From the NCBI GenBank assembly GCA_902984215.1, contig CADWAF010004872.1:1-21901 (forward strand): a stretch of 21,901 nucleotides of DNA, given 5' to 3'. The notes below the pieces were generated by a model that searched no databases, was not told where the DNA came from, and worked only from the letters and a program-made list of their open reading frames with translations. The position numbers were made by a program, and so were the translations under genes. This DNA is from Willaertia magna. Taxonomy: Eukaryota > Heterolobosea > Eutetramitea > Acrasida > Naegleriidae. Positions 1 to 9,052 of the stretch are shown piece after piece (the first letter of the stretch is position 1; each line of letters begins with the position of its first letter).

Positions 1-326
1 AAATCTCATTAGAATTTCACCTTAAACAAGCTGTCCAGTCCTTTCGTTAAAGGCGTGTGATCTTTCACTGTTTTTAAAAAAAAAAAAATCATTAAAAAAA
101 AAAATATTTGCTGTTGTGAGAATCAACAACATTAATTTTTTAAATTCCAATAACTCATCATCCTCTTTATTTTCCTTTTTAAAAAAAAAGTATAATCATT
201 AAACTTTCGGGTGGTATTTATTTTTATATTTTTTCTTAGGATTTTTTAAGGATAAAAGCTCAATAAAGTTCAATAATAATTTTTAATATATTTTTTTTTA
301 TAAAAAGTTTATTATTTTATAAGAAA
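1..326. other. Intergenic and promoter region upstream of the first gene
   Basis: No gene could be supported here. The stretch is dominated by A and T runs. A TATA-like string, tataaaaag, lies at about 299-307, only about 20 bases before the first gene's start codon. Positions 1-75 read on the minus strand are briefly open, but no start or splice structure could be made to work. Confidence 0.5.
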
Positions 327-3300
327 ATGAAATTTATAATTTATATTTTATTCTTTACAATAATTATTTTTAATATAACAACAACAGTTAATACAAATTT
401 ACAAAATAATTTACAAAATTATTTAAATAAAAATTTTAAAGAAAATGATTTACCAAAAAAAGAAATTAATTTAAAATTACAAACTGAAGAAAATATAAAT
501 AAATTACTTTTACAAAAAACTTTACAAAAAACGTCAACTTCCATTTTAGAAAAGAATCCATTTGATGATATTCCAATTATTCAATTTAAAAATAAATATT
601 TTCGTAAATGTCAACGTTTACAAAACTTTACAATAAATAAATTTTATAATTTAACTGAAAATATCTATTTTTACAATCAATCACAAAATTATCAACATTT
701 TAACACTTTACAAAAAAATAATTTAAATTTTTGTGACTTACCATATATGTCACATTATAAATATTTACCAATGTTAGATAAAAAAGAAGATATTTATTAT
801 TTTATGGGAAATTATTACAATTATTGTAATTATTCCAACTATTTTATTGGACAAAATGAAAATGGTGAAATTAATTTACAAAAAATGGATTTAACATTAT
901 TATGTGATCCACTTTTTTGTTTACAAAATTCTATTTTTAAAATGTTAAATTTTAATTCTAAAAATATAAATGAAACTTTATTAAATTTTAATAATTTTCA
1001 TTTTTTAAATTTATTTTTTAATTTTTATAAAAAATCTATTGTAAATAATTTAGATTTTAATTTTTATAATTTTAATAAAACTTTTACAATTTATTTAAAT
1101 GAAGATTATATTGTAAAAATTAAACAAAATAATTTAATTGATGTTGTGGCAAGTTATTTACCAAAAATATTTAATTTGTGTAATTATTGTAGAGATTACA
1201 ATATTTATCCTATTTTAGGAAAATATGAAATGTGTATGAATTTTGATTTACCTTTTAAATGTGACAATGGTGATGACAAGGTTGTCACTAGTGATGTGAC
1301 AACTATTGTCACTGATACTATTTTTTCACACTTTACAAAATCATTGATGTCACAAAAATTGTCACAAAAATTGTCACAAAAAAAATCAGTGACAAGTACA
1401 ATTCCCATAAAATCAAGCATTCCATTAATGTCAATTGTTCAAAAAGGAAATTTAATTAATGACGAAACTTACTTCCGTTCCGTTCCTTTTTGTTATTGTC
1501 CAAACTCAATTTTTGTAAACTCAACAACCAATGAAATTTACACAATAGATTACAAAAATGAAATTACCTTATCAAGTACGTGTGACAGTACAATACTTTT
1601 TTGGTATTCTTTAGTTGAATCAAAAATTTTTAATATAATTTTTTTAATTATTGAAATTATTTTATTAATTTTAATTATTTTTATAAATTTAATTCCATAT
1701 TTAGTTAATTATTTTTTTGAGATTTATTTGAAATTTAAATTGTCAATGAAATATCAATCTATTTTTAGAAAAGAAGAAGAAGATTTGGATAATAATTATT
1801 ATTATGGAAATATATCTAATTATGGGAATTCTAATTATAGTAGTAATAGTTATTATGGAAATAGTTCCGACAGTAATTCTAATTTTAGAAATCACTTGTC
1901 AACAAATTTAACGGATCACATGGTTGTTGACAATACACAAAATAGTTTACAAAATAATTTACAAAATAATACTTTACAAAATACTTTACAAAAAGATGAC
2001 AATACTTTACAAAAAAATACACAAGATATTTTACAAAAATCAGAATTATCAACAAAAAATACAAAAAAAATTAAAAAAATAAAATTACCAACTATTATTT
2101 TAAAATATTTTAAAAATAATTTACAAAATAAATCATGGAAAAGAATTTTAATTGATTTACGTTTAATTTCATGTATATTTCTATTTTTATCATTTACTTT
2201 CTATTTTTGTTCAGATTTATGTAATTTATTAAGAGTTTACAATAATTTATTTAAAATTTTATCACATTTAGAAAGTGTTTTTTATTTAAGTGGATGTGGT
2301 TGTTCTTTATTAGGAATGTTACCTATTTTAGCTTTATGGGTTGACGTTATGGAAAGAACTAAAAAAAATACGGAAAGAATTTCCTTAAAAGTAGTGTAAG
2401 TTTTTTTTAAATTTATTTTTTTTAAAATTTTTTTTTAAATTTTTAAAATTTATTTTTTTTTATTTTAAATGAATTACTTAAAATAGTATTCCATTAGTTG
2501 CATTTTTATTTTTTGGATTAATTTCTATATTAATATATGCAATATGTGATTTTTTTATTGAATTTTATACAACTGCTATTTATATGTTATGTTTAGTAAT
2601 TGTTTCCTTTTTTATTTATTTCTTTTTATTTTTATATGCTTTAAAAATTTATTTTACTTTAAAAAAATCAACAAATATTTCATTCTTTCAATTTAGAGTA
2701 AGTTTTTATTTTTAACAACATTTTTACAACATTTTTACAACATTTTAACTACTTTACAATAAATACACATTACAATATAAAAATATAGTTTACAAGATTT
2801 TTAATTATATCAACTATATTTGGTATCTTTCCAGCATTCTATTTAGTATTTTCACCAATTTCAGATATTATTCAAAGTCAAATTGAAAGATATCCACAAA
2901 CTAGATTTTATATGTTATTTTCTGGACATTTTGCAACATTTTTTATAAGTTTTTTAGGTTTTTCTTTAATTTATGTTTTATATCCATCTACTAAAATGTT
3001 AAAACAAACATGGAAATTATTATTTTATTTAATTGGAATGTGTTGTTGTAATCCTTTTATTTTTATTTTTAATTATTTATTTAATAATTCAAAAAAAGTT
3101 ATTTATAGAAATGATAATATAGATTACAATAATAATTTAAATAATAATGATAAATTTGGAAAGAAGGATGGATTGGTGGGGAGTGATATAATTACTATAA
3201 ATGGAAAGAATAAAGAAGAAGAAGAAAATAAAGAAGATACAAATAAGGAAAGTACAAGTTTAATTGGTAGTTTAAGTGATAAAATTGGAAATTATTTTAG

Positions 3301-3472
3301 ATTAGATAATAATGTATTTATTGATAGTGAAAATGCTTTTTATAGAAATCAATTTATTATTAATTCTAATTATGGTAGTAATGATATAAATAATAACAGT
3401 GGTGAAGAAATTCTTGAAAAATTAAATAGAAAGGAAGAAATTAATCAACAATTAAATGAAAAGTTATTGTAA
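327..3472 (+). CDS. Three-exon gene for a polytopic membrane protein with a Cys-rich ectodomain (receptor-like)
   Basis: Exons 327-2395, 2487-2697 and 2789-3472, joined by two 91-bp GTAAG...TAG introns, give a 987-residue protein in one frame. A signal peptide (MKFIIYILFFTIIIF...) is followed by a Cys- and Asn-rich extracellular part to about residue 430, with several paired cysteines (LLCDPLFC, NLCNYC, FCYC). Hydrophobic spans lie at about 434-460, 611-630, 650-672, 691-714, 720-745, 764-782 and 800-825, with a possible eighth at 837-858, then a hydrophilic tail. The first cytoplasmic loop (about 145 residues) is unusually long and carries Leu-Gln-Asn/Lys repeats. The topology recalls Frizzled-type or other seven-span receptors, but I found no family-defining motif, so the function is open. 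Splicing is supported by the way spans 4-7 continue across both introns. It is the only gene before the 3.5-kb graveyard. Confidence 0.72.
1350..1383 (+). repeat. Tandem 12-bp repeat inside the membrane-protein gene
   Basis: Almost three copies of tcacaaaaattg in a row encode the LSQKLSQKLSQK part of the ectodomain. It lies within a wider stretch (1259-1392) dense in TGTCAC and its complement GTGACA. Confidence 0.8.
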
Positions 3473-3605
3473 ACGTTTTATTATTGTAATTTTATAAAGT
3501 TGTAATTTTAGTGTTTTTTTTTTGTAATAAATTGTTTTAATAATTTTTATTTGTTTTAATAATAAATTGGTATTATTTCTGAATTTAGTATTGACTGTTC
3601 TGATT

Positions 3606-3926
3606 TCACAATAAAGCTTCAACAATTCTAACTAATTGATTTCTATCTTCTTTGAGAACATTAGTTAAAGCAACAAAAGTAGTATTCTTTAAGTGAACCA
3701 ATTGATTTAATTTGATTTAACAATTACATATAAAATATCTAATTTCTTACATAATGAAAGATAAGAAAAAAACGACTTCAAGTGAGTAATAACAATTAAT
3801 TGAGTTTGTTTACATTGCATTAGTAACTTCATTAACACTATGGACTAATTTGTCATCTACTTTCTTTACTACAGAGCAACTTTATCTTCAACTTTAAATT
3901 TAGCAACTTCTCTTAATCTCTTTCTC
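3606..3926 (-). pseudogene. Decayed coding fragments, minus strand
   Basis: Two protein-like stretches read on the minus strand. One (about 3713 down to 3606) contains NTTFVALTNVLKEDRNQLV and ends at a TGA. The other (about 3926 down to 3810) contains LREVAKFKVEDKVA, then after a frameshift VVKKVDDKLVHSVNEVTNAM and a TAA. The balanced amino-acid make-up, unlike random AT-rich translation, suggests former coding sequence, broken by stops and at least one frameshift. No parent gene is present in the window and the family is not recognised. Confidence 0.4.
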
Positions 3927-3928
3927 AA

Positions 3929-4078
3929 ATGGAAAAGATTTTAAGATTATTGAACTCAGGTGTGCCTAATAATAATATGAATGATGGTGGTAGCATGGGT
4001 CAACAACAAATGATGGATATGCAATCTCATCGTCATGTTAGTGATTCAAATGTCAACATCTCACAATACACCAAATAA
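3929..4078 (+). CDS. Small open frame of 49 residues, possibly a gene remnant
   Basis: ATG at 3929 to TAA at 4076-4078. The peptide begins MEKILRLLNSGVPNNNMNDG and is rich in Met, Gln and Asn. An in-frame TAA lies just upstream, so it cannot be longer at this end. It starts directly beside the decayed minus-strand fragments and before a 5S rRNA gene, so a pseudogene piece is as likely as a real small protein. Confidence 0.25.
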   Translation: MEKILRLLNSGVPNNNMNDGGSMGQQQMMDMQSHRHVSDSNVNISQYTK

Positions 4079-4195
4079 TAATACAAAATACTAAATAACA
4101 TACCCAAATTTTCGAATAATTACTAATTGCTTCGGGATAATTGTCAATAAAAAAATCAACCTCCAAAGCAAAGCAGAAACGATAAGAAACCATGA

Positions 4196-4313
4196 ATCTA
4201 CGGCCAAACCACTGTTCAAGCACCTTATCCCGTCCGATTTGAGAAGTTAAGCACAGTAGGGCTATATTAGTACTGAGATGGGAGACTTCTCGGGAACCTG
4301 TAGTGCTGTAGAT
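4196..4313 (+). rRNA. 5S ribosomal RNA (diverged copy)
   Basis: A 118-base 5S gene. The ends pair (atctacggc with gctgtagat, one G-U wobble) to form helix I. The internal promoter is intact: box A (agttaagcac) starts at base 50 and box C (gagatgggagac) spans bases 80-91, as in eukaryotic 5S genes transcribed by RNA polymerase III. A run of six T follows. Compared with the copy at 8208 it differs at bases 12, 21, 22, 31 and 70. The changes at 31 and 70 keep wobble pairs, but G21 to T breaks a helix II pair, so this copy may be under weaker constraint. Its product would join the large ribosomal subunit. Confidence 0.93.
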
Positions 4314-4318
4314 TTTTT
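4313..4318 (+). terminator. RNA polymerase III terminator of the first 5S gene
   Basis: A run of six T begins at the last base of the 5S sequence, the usual polymerase III stop signal. Confidence 0.75.
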
Positions 4319-4403
4319 ATTTTTAGATCTAAATCAAAGTATTTACCAACTAATTCATTTACTAAATTTAATTACAATAAATGAGTTTAACTGGAAAGGT
4401 ACC

Positions 4404-4452
4404 TTTGAAAAGAATGGGCAACCAATTAAATTAATTGCCCATTCTTTTCAAA
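4404..4452. repeat. Perfect 18-bp hairpin downstream of the 5S gene
   Basis: Arms tttgaaaagaatgggcaa (4404-4421) and ttgcccattcttttcaaa (4435-4452) are exact inverse complements around a 13-base loop. The stem starts about 85 bases after the 5S terminator. Nothing in the nearby frames explains it. Confidence 0.85.
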
Positions 4453-4540
4453 AATTTATCAAAACAATATTTTAACAAGACAGCACACCAAGTTGGAGTG
4501 TCAACATTTTCCATTAACTTACTGCCAATAAACACCAGTA

Positions 4541-4573
4541 ATTTAATTTATTATTTAATTTATTATTTAATTA
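4541..4573. repeat. Tandem repeat of atttaatttatt
   Basis: About 2.75 copies of a 12-bp AT-only unit, in noncoding DNA. Confidence 0.75.
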
Positions 4574-4574
4574 C

Positions 4575-4745
4575 TTAACAAAAACCGACCAACAATTTTA
4601 TGAAAAATATAAGAACTCCAAAGCCTCTTCTGATCTTGGTGTAACTGTCCTGCAGAATTTGGGTGAAAAAGACCATCCAAACATGGGAATGTTTACAGTA
4701 CACCCAATCGTAAAACAAACCACAATGTTGAGCCACCGTAACTAG
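4575..4745 (+). pseudogene. Coding-like fragment upstream of the RCC1 gene
   Basis: An open plus-strand frame ends at TAG 4743-4745 and has no start of its own. It reads like protein, for example ASSDLGVTVLQNLGEKDHPN followed by MGMFTVHPIVKQTTMLSH. Its base composition is less AT-rich than the surroundings. It is probably the tail of a lost or translocated gene; I could not assign a family. A 5' part of the RCC1 transcript is an alternative. Confidence 0.35.
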
Positions 4746-4790
4746 CTTACCACTGTAATGCATAATTAAAAAAAAACGAATAATAATAGT

Positions 4791-6332
4791 ATGAAAGTAT
4801 TCTTTATTATTCCGTTATTGTTAGCATTAAACTGCTGTTTAATTGTTCATCTTTTGGCCTCTGCAACAATTAATGATATTGATTGGTTCATTTCAGAAAG
4901 AGAGTCCTTAATTGCCTCATCTAATATTACTACATTAGATAAAATTAAAGAACAATATACAAGTGTTTTAATTGATGCAAAATTAAAATTAAGTGAGGTA
5001 GAAAAAAGTAAATTAATGAAACAAAATGAATTTGAAATAATTCTAACAGTTTATAGTTCTTTATCAAACGAAAGAAAAGCAGAAGCAGATATTTTTATTA
5101 AAAAGACACAATCACAATTATTAACTATTAAATCTATAGCAAAAGAATTGCAGTTTAAGATAGATATTGCAAATTCTGCAATCATTAAAATTGATGAAGC
5201 AATTTCAAAGATTATTTTTAATCCTGCTTCCCTTAGATTTGCATTTTCTGGAACGGAAGAAGTTAGTAGAACAGAAGGTCTATTAATGGTAGACTTAAAT
5301 TCTACTATATATGGAATAGGACTTAACCAATACGGTAATTTAGGTTGTGGTAATAATATTAACCCAATAACTACACCTTGTAAAACAATTGCAGAAGCAG
5401 GTGTATTAGGTGGGAAGGTTGTTTCACTTATAAAATCAAATTATCACACGGTTGTTTTAACAACGGATAATTCTTTAATTACATTTGGTCATGGATTATA
5501 TGGTTCTTTAGGAAATGGACAATTAGTTAGTTCAAATGTTCCAGTTTTAGTTGACAATACTCTTTTTAAAGGTAAAACAATTAAACAAGTAGAAGTAGGA
5601 CATTACACAACAATTATTGTAACAACAGATGATAAAATGTATGGATGGGGAGCTAATGGATATTCAGAGTTATGTCTTGGTAAAGTTACGGCATACCAAT
5701 CAACACCAATTGCTTTGCCTGCTTTTCCAAAAAAGCTAAAAAAAGTAGTTCATAAACACACAGCAAGTGTCTATCTAACAGAAACAGGAGAAGTTTATTA
5801 TTGTGGAAGATTAAATGCATATTCATCTTCAAATGTTTATACATATACTAAAATTGACACTTCTGAGATGGGAACAGAAGTAATTGAAGAAGTATCATTA
5901 CCTTACGATTCAGTAATTTATAGAACTGCAAGTGGTAATTTATATGGAATAGGTATGAATAATTATGGTATATTAGGATTAGGACATTCTTTAACTGTGA
6001 CTAAACCAACTTTAATATCTTATTTTAAAACAAATGGAATATTCATTACAAAAGTTTGTTCTGGATCTCTTGTTGCAATGGCTTTATCTAAAGAAGGAAA
6101 AGTTTATGCTTGGGGACTGACTGAAGGTAGTACAAGTAATTATAAAACACTTCCTTATAGATATATTAATAATGAGATTGATAAATATAATATTATAGAT
6201 ATTTATTGTGGTGGTTTAACAATGATTGCTGTAAGTGACAATGGAATGGTATTTGGTTGGGGTGCTATTCCTTTATTTGGAAATACTGTTCCTTCTAAAG
6301 AACCAATTAAATTGAGACTTCCTCCTTATTAA
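4791..6332 (+). CDS. Secreted or membrane-delivered RCC1-repeat protein
   Basis: Intronless, 513 residues. Residues 1-25 (MKVFFIIPLLLALNC...) form a clear signal peptide. Residues 25-145 are a charged helical or coiled-coil region with few aromatics. From about 158 to 505 there are about seven degenerate RCC1-type blades, recognised by repeated cores such as GIGLNQYGNLGCGNN, GHGLYGSLGNG, GWGANGYSELCLG, GIGMNNYGILGLG and a final VFGWGAIPLFGN. RCC1 domains fold as seven-bladed propellers. Family members act as Ran exchange factors or as binding scaffolds, but a signal peptide makes a nuclear role unlikely here. A cell-surface or endomembrane binding role is inference. The start is the first ATG and directly precedes the signal sequence. 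It lacks the Asn runs of its neighbours. Confidence 0.88.
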   Translation: MKVFFIIPLLLALNCCLIVHLLASATINDIDWFISERESLIASSNITTLDKIKEQYTSVLIDAKLKLSEVEKSKLMKQNEFEIILTVYSSLSNERKAEADIFIKKTQSQLLTIKSIAKELQFKIDIANSAIIKIDEAISKIIFNPASLRFAFSGTEEVSRTEGLLMVDLNSTIYGIGLNQYGNLGCGNNINPITTPCKTIAEAGVLGGKVVSLIKSNYHTVVLTTDNSLITFGHGLYGSLGNGQLVSSNVPVLVDNTLFKGKTIKQVEVGHYTTIIVTTDDKMYGWGANGYSELCLGKVTAYQSTPIALPAFPKKLKKVVHKHTASVYLTETGEVYYCGRLNAYSSSNVYTYTKIDTSEMGTEVIEEVSLPYDSVIYRTASGNLYGIGMNNYGILGLGHSLTVTKPTLISYFKTNGIFITKVCSGSLVAMALSKEGKVYAWGLTEGSTSNYKTLPYRYINNEIDKYNIIDIYCGGLTMIAVSDNGMVFGWGAIPLFGNTVPSKEPIKLRLPPY

Positions 6333-7125
6333 ATAATTATTTTTGTGATTTAATAAACTGTTAAAATCTTTTCTTGGGAACCACCAAACTCTTTTTTTAA
6401 TAACAAAAATCACCACTTTTTGTGTACATGTTTACACTATAGTTTTTCTGTTAGACTGTATTACCTCATTATTATTATTATTGTTTGTACTTATTAAGGA
6501 ACTACAATTTCAAGGAAGGAGAGAAGCAAAAAAGCTAACTACTACTAATAGTTTTTGGAATTACTTAATTTAACACTTGCTGCAGTAAATAGAAATAATA
6601 TGTATAAATAAAAGTATTTGGATATTTAAGGAGAGTGAGTAGTTTTCAAAATTCAAAATTTTATTCTACGCTGAAATTTTTCTCAACAAAAACCAAGAAC
6701 ACGAGTTTTCTTGACCTATTTTCAAAGTAACACTTTAAATTTCTGTAGTTCACTTCACACCTTTAATTTTATTCATAAACGTTTGTAAATTAATGGAGAA
6801 TTTTCTTGATTTGTTTCTTTTTTTCATTGTAAAAAACAAAATTCCAATTCAAAACAAAACTCCCAACAGAAATGCAGTAAAAACAGTTAACAACCTTAAA
6901 CACCGCGTACCACCCACCAAGACACCAGAGCTCTGCAATTTAAAAAACAGTAAAAATTCTAGCAGAGTGTTTTGTGAAAAAAAAACAACAACACTATTTC
7001 ACAATTCACTTCATCCGCTTTTGTTTAAACAAACTCACACACACACTAACGAATCCAATTAATAATTGATTCACTCACTCATAATTATTTCTCAAATTAA
7101 TTTCACACAAATTAACAGAGTAAAA
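6333..7125. other. Intergenic region with the probable promoter and leader of the DUF2306-like gene
   Basis: No gene is supported. A TATA-like string (tataaataaaag) lies at about 6603-6614. From about 6830 the plus strand becomes A/C-rich (cacacacacactaacg and similar), the composition seen just before other start codons here, so it is probably 5' untranslated leader. Open frames starting at 6793 and 7066 look like leader noise. Confidence 0.5.
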
Positions 7126-7881
7126 ATGTTAGCAAATAATAAACAAACAGCAACTGGAACAGGAACAGCTACAACAACTGGAACAACAGGTGCCAGTACT
7201 TACCTTAAAGCCATTGGATGGTTATTAATGACCATTGCAAGTTTAATTTTCGGTATTTATTCATTAAGAATTTATAATTACAATATTCATAAAATTGAAA
7301 GTACAAAAAACGTTGGTGAAGGTTTTTTTGATATTTGGTTTAAACCTTATCACACAAGTTCACTATTAAAATATATTTGTTTTTTATTACACGTAATTCC
7401 AGGTGGTATCGTTTTTTTATTATCACCATTACAATTTTTACAAAAATTTCGTACAAATTTTTTAACATTACATAAATGGATAGGTAGAATTATATTTATT
7501 AATGTTATTATTTCTGTCATTTCAAGTTTTTGTTTATTATTAACTTCTAAAATGGGTATGGGCGCTTGTTTGTCAACTTTAATTTTTGGACCTTATACTT
7601 TATTTTGTCTTTACAAAGCATACGTTACAATTGTAAAAGATAAAAATTATAATGCACATAGAGAATGGTGTATTAGAATGTGGGCTTTATGTTTTGGTGT
7701 ATTTTATATGAGAATTTTAATTGGTTTAGTTAAAGATTTATTTTATGAAAAGGAGGCTTGGTTAAATGAAGAGATTGCTAAAAAGTTATTTACAATTGAA
7801 TTTGCTGTTGGTTGGTCAACTGCTTGTTTATTTGCGGAATTATTTATTCGTTGGACAAGACAAAAAGTAAAGTCAATTTAA
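7126..7881 (+). CDS. DUF2306-like multispan membrane protein
   Basis: 251 residues from the ATG at 7126. An in-frame ATG at 7066 would add 20 residues, but that stretch resembles the A/C-rich leader. Six hydrophobic spans lie at about 27-50, 75-103, 111-137, 144-167, 180-202 and 220-240. The pattern of the DUF2306 family is visible: H89 in LLHVIPGG, FR then LHKWIGR with H116, and NAHREWCIRMWAL with H178. The conserved histidines suggest metal or haem contact, as in cytochrome-b561-like folds, but the biochemical role of DUF2306 is unknown. The N-terminal 25 residues are Thr/Gly-rich. A degenerate, inverted copy of this gene and its 3' flank lies at 21380-21620. Confidence 0.78.
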   Translation: MLANNKQTATGTGTATTTGTTGASTYLKAIGWLLMTIASLIFGIYSLRIYNYNIHKIESTKNVGEGFFDIWFKPYHTSSLLKYICFLLHVIPGGIVFLLSPLQFLQKFRTNFLTLHKWIGRIIFINVIISVISSFCLLLTSKMGMGACLSTLIFGPYTLFCLYKAYVTIVKDKNYNAHREWCIRMWALCFGVFYMRILIGLVKDLFYEKEAWLNEEIAKKLFTIEFAVGWSTACLFAELFIRWTRQKVKSI

Positions 7882-8207
7882 ATAAAGACGATTTTTGGTA
7901 AAAACGATCATTTACTATTAAAACAGAGACCTCAAACATGTTACAATAGACTTTCAGGACAGTGAAAATGTTACCTTAAACGTTGGTTCACAATTAACAT
8001 CAATGTTTCATTAAAGTTTGCTACAAAGAGTATCTGACAAACCTTAAATAACCATTACAAAAAATTAGATATCTATAGCCATTAGTGGAAAAACAACAAC
8101 TGCACCTCCAAGTCTTAATCCTCAGTTAACTTTGAAATTTACACTAACAAATTTTGGTAAGGCATGTAAATATCTACTAATTGCTTGGGGATGAATCCAT
8201 AATAGAT

Positions 8208-8325
8208 ATCTACGGCCATACCACTGTGAAAGCACCTCATCCCGTCCGATTTGAGAAGTTAAGCACAGTAGGGCTACATTAGTACTGAGATGGGAGACTT
8301 CTCGGGAACCTGTAGTGCTGTAGAT
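8208..8325 (+). rRNA. 5S ribosomal RNA (consensus-like copy)
   Basis: 118 bases with the same ends, box A and box C as the copy at 4196. Helix II is fully paired here (ctgtg with cacag). The two copies differ at only five positions, all in the first 70 bases. A T7 run follows. About 20 bases upstream sits the block ctactaattgcttggggat, which also precedes the first 5S gene (actaattgcttcgggat), although the spacing differs. Confidence 0.95.
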
Positions 8326-8331
8326 TTTTTT
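8325..8331 (+). terminator. RNA polymerase III terminator of the second 5S gene
   Basis: Seven T in a row beginning at the final base of the 5S sequence. Confidence 0.75.
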
Positions 8332-8909
8332 ATGGATTTTCAACAATATTACTTGTGTACAAAACAATTATTCCTTTTTTTACTTGTCATTGGTGAATTA
8401 AAATTAATTAATAATGAAAAGGTAACACATTTTGTTTTTGGATGAAACTACTATTTTTTTAGTCAACTTGGTAAAAAACAAATGCTTATAAAAGTAAATT
8501 GGAATAAAAATAAACAGTTATTGGTAAAACAAGTTATAACAAATAGTAGTTCAACTATTATTTTAATAAATATTTATTTAAATTCTAATTTGATACATTT
8601 AGTAACAAACAAAAGAACGTAGAAAAATATTTTCAACAATTATTTCGTTAAATAATAATATTTGTTCATTTTAAAAAGTTATTTCACCTTTTTTTTATTG
8701 ATAATTATCTTGGATATTTTTTTAAAAATTAATTCAAGTTCAGTTAAAACTAATTTATAGTTTATACTAAAATGTAACAAGAATTAAAATTAAAATTTTG
8801 TGTAAGAAATAATAGTAAAGATTAAATTAAATTGAAATTATTCAAATCTCATAGATATAATCATTACAATAAAGAATACTAATGTCAACAAGCTAAAATA
8901 ACTTTTGTA
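8332..8909. other. AT-rich gap after the second 5S gene
   Basis: I see no supported gene. A 37-codon open frame starts at 8332 right after the T run but has no other support. A short block near 8455-8475 (ttttagtcaacttggt) recurs inverted near 21025-21040. Confidence 0.5.
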
Positions 8910-9005
8910 AATTTAAATCTTGAATCTGATATATACTCTCTCTGGAAATACTCAATTAAAAAATTTACAATGTAAAAACAAGTCATCAGATTCAAGATTT
9001 AAATT
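8910..9005. repeat. Perfect 21-bp inverted repeat with a 54-bp spacer
   Basis: Arms at 8910-8930 and 8985-9005 are exact inverse complements (core aaatcttgaatctgat). The right arm runs directly into a fragment resembling the orphan helical gene. It could be a remnant of terminal repeats or a foldback; no transposase is present. Confidence 0.85.
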
Positions 9006-9036
9006 ATTACAATATGTATTGCATTAAAAGAAAGCG
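9001..9036 (+). pseudogene. Short degenerate copy of part of the orphan helical gene
   Basis: attattacaatatgtattg followed by attaaaagaaa matches, in reverse complement, positions about 11133-11187 of the 529-residue gene, with small deletions. The bases that follow (gaattaattttgttgac) also match the fragment at 21700-21725, so this copy and the one at 21.7 kb appear related to each other. Confidence 0.5.
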
Positions 9037-9052
9037 TTACATAAAAATAGAA

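Larger units (their letters stand above)
7295..8475 (+). repeat. Source segment of a partial inverted duplication
   Basis: Blocks from inside the DUF2306-like gene, its 3' flank, the start of the 5S gene and a site near 8455-8475 recur in reverse complement and in the same order at 21024-21620. The best block is about 8100-8178 against 21115-21205, containing the exact string aagtcttaatcctcagttaa. This side keeps the intact gene and the full 5S gene; the other side has deletions. Confidence 0.85.

Noticed and set aside
1..75. Possible minus-strand terminal exon with an acag acceptor
   Set aside because: No consistent upstream exon or start; the open stretch is too short.
4278..4475. Open frame of 65 codons on the plus strand
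   Set aside because: It starts inside the first 5S gene and runs through the hairpin; no coding character.
6793..7062. 89-codon plus-strand frame
   Set aside because: Composition follows the A/C-rich leader; no protein-like features.
8122..8367. Open frame of 81 codons on the minus strand
   Set aside because: It lies across the second 5S rRNA gene; the RNA explains the sequence.
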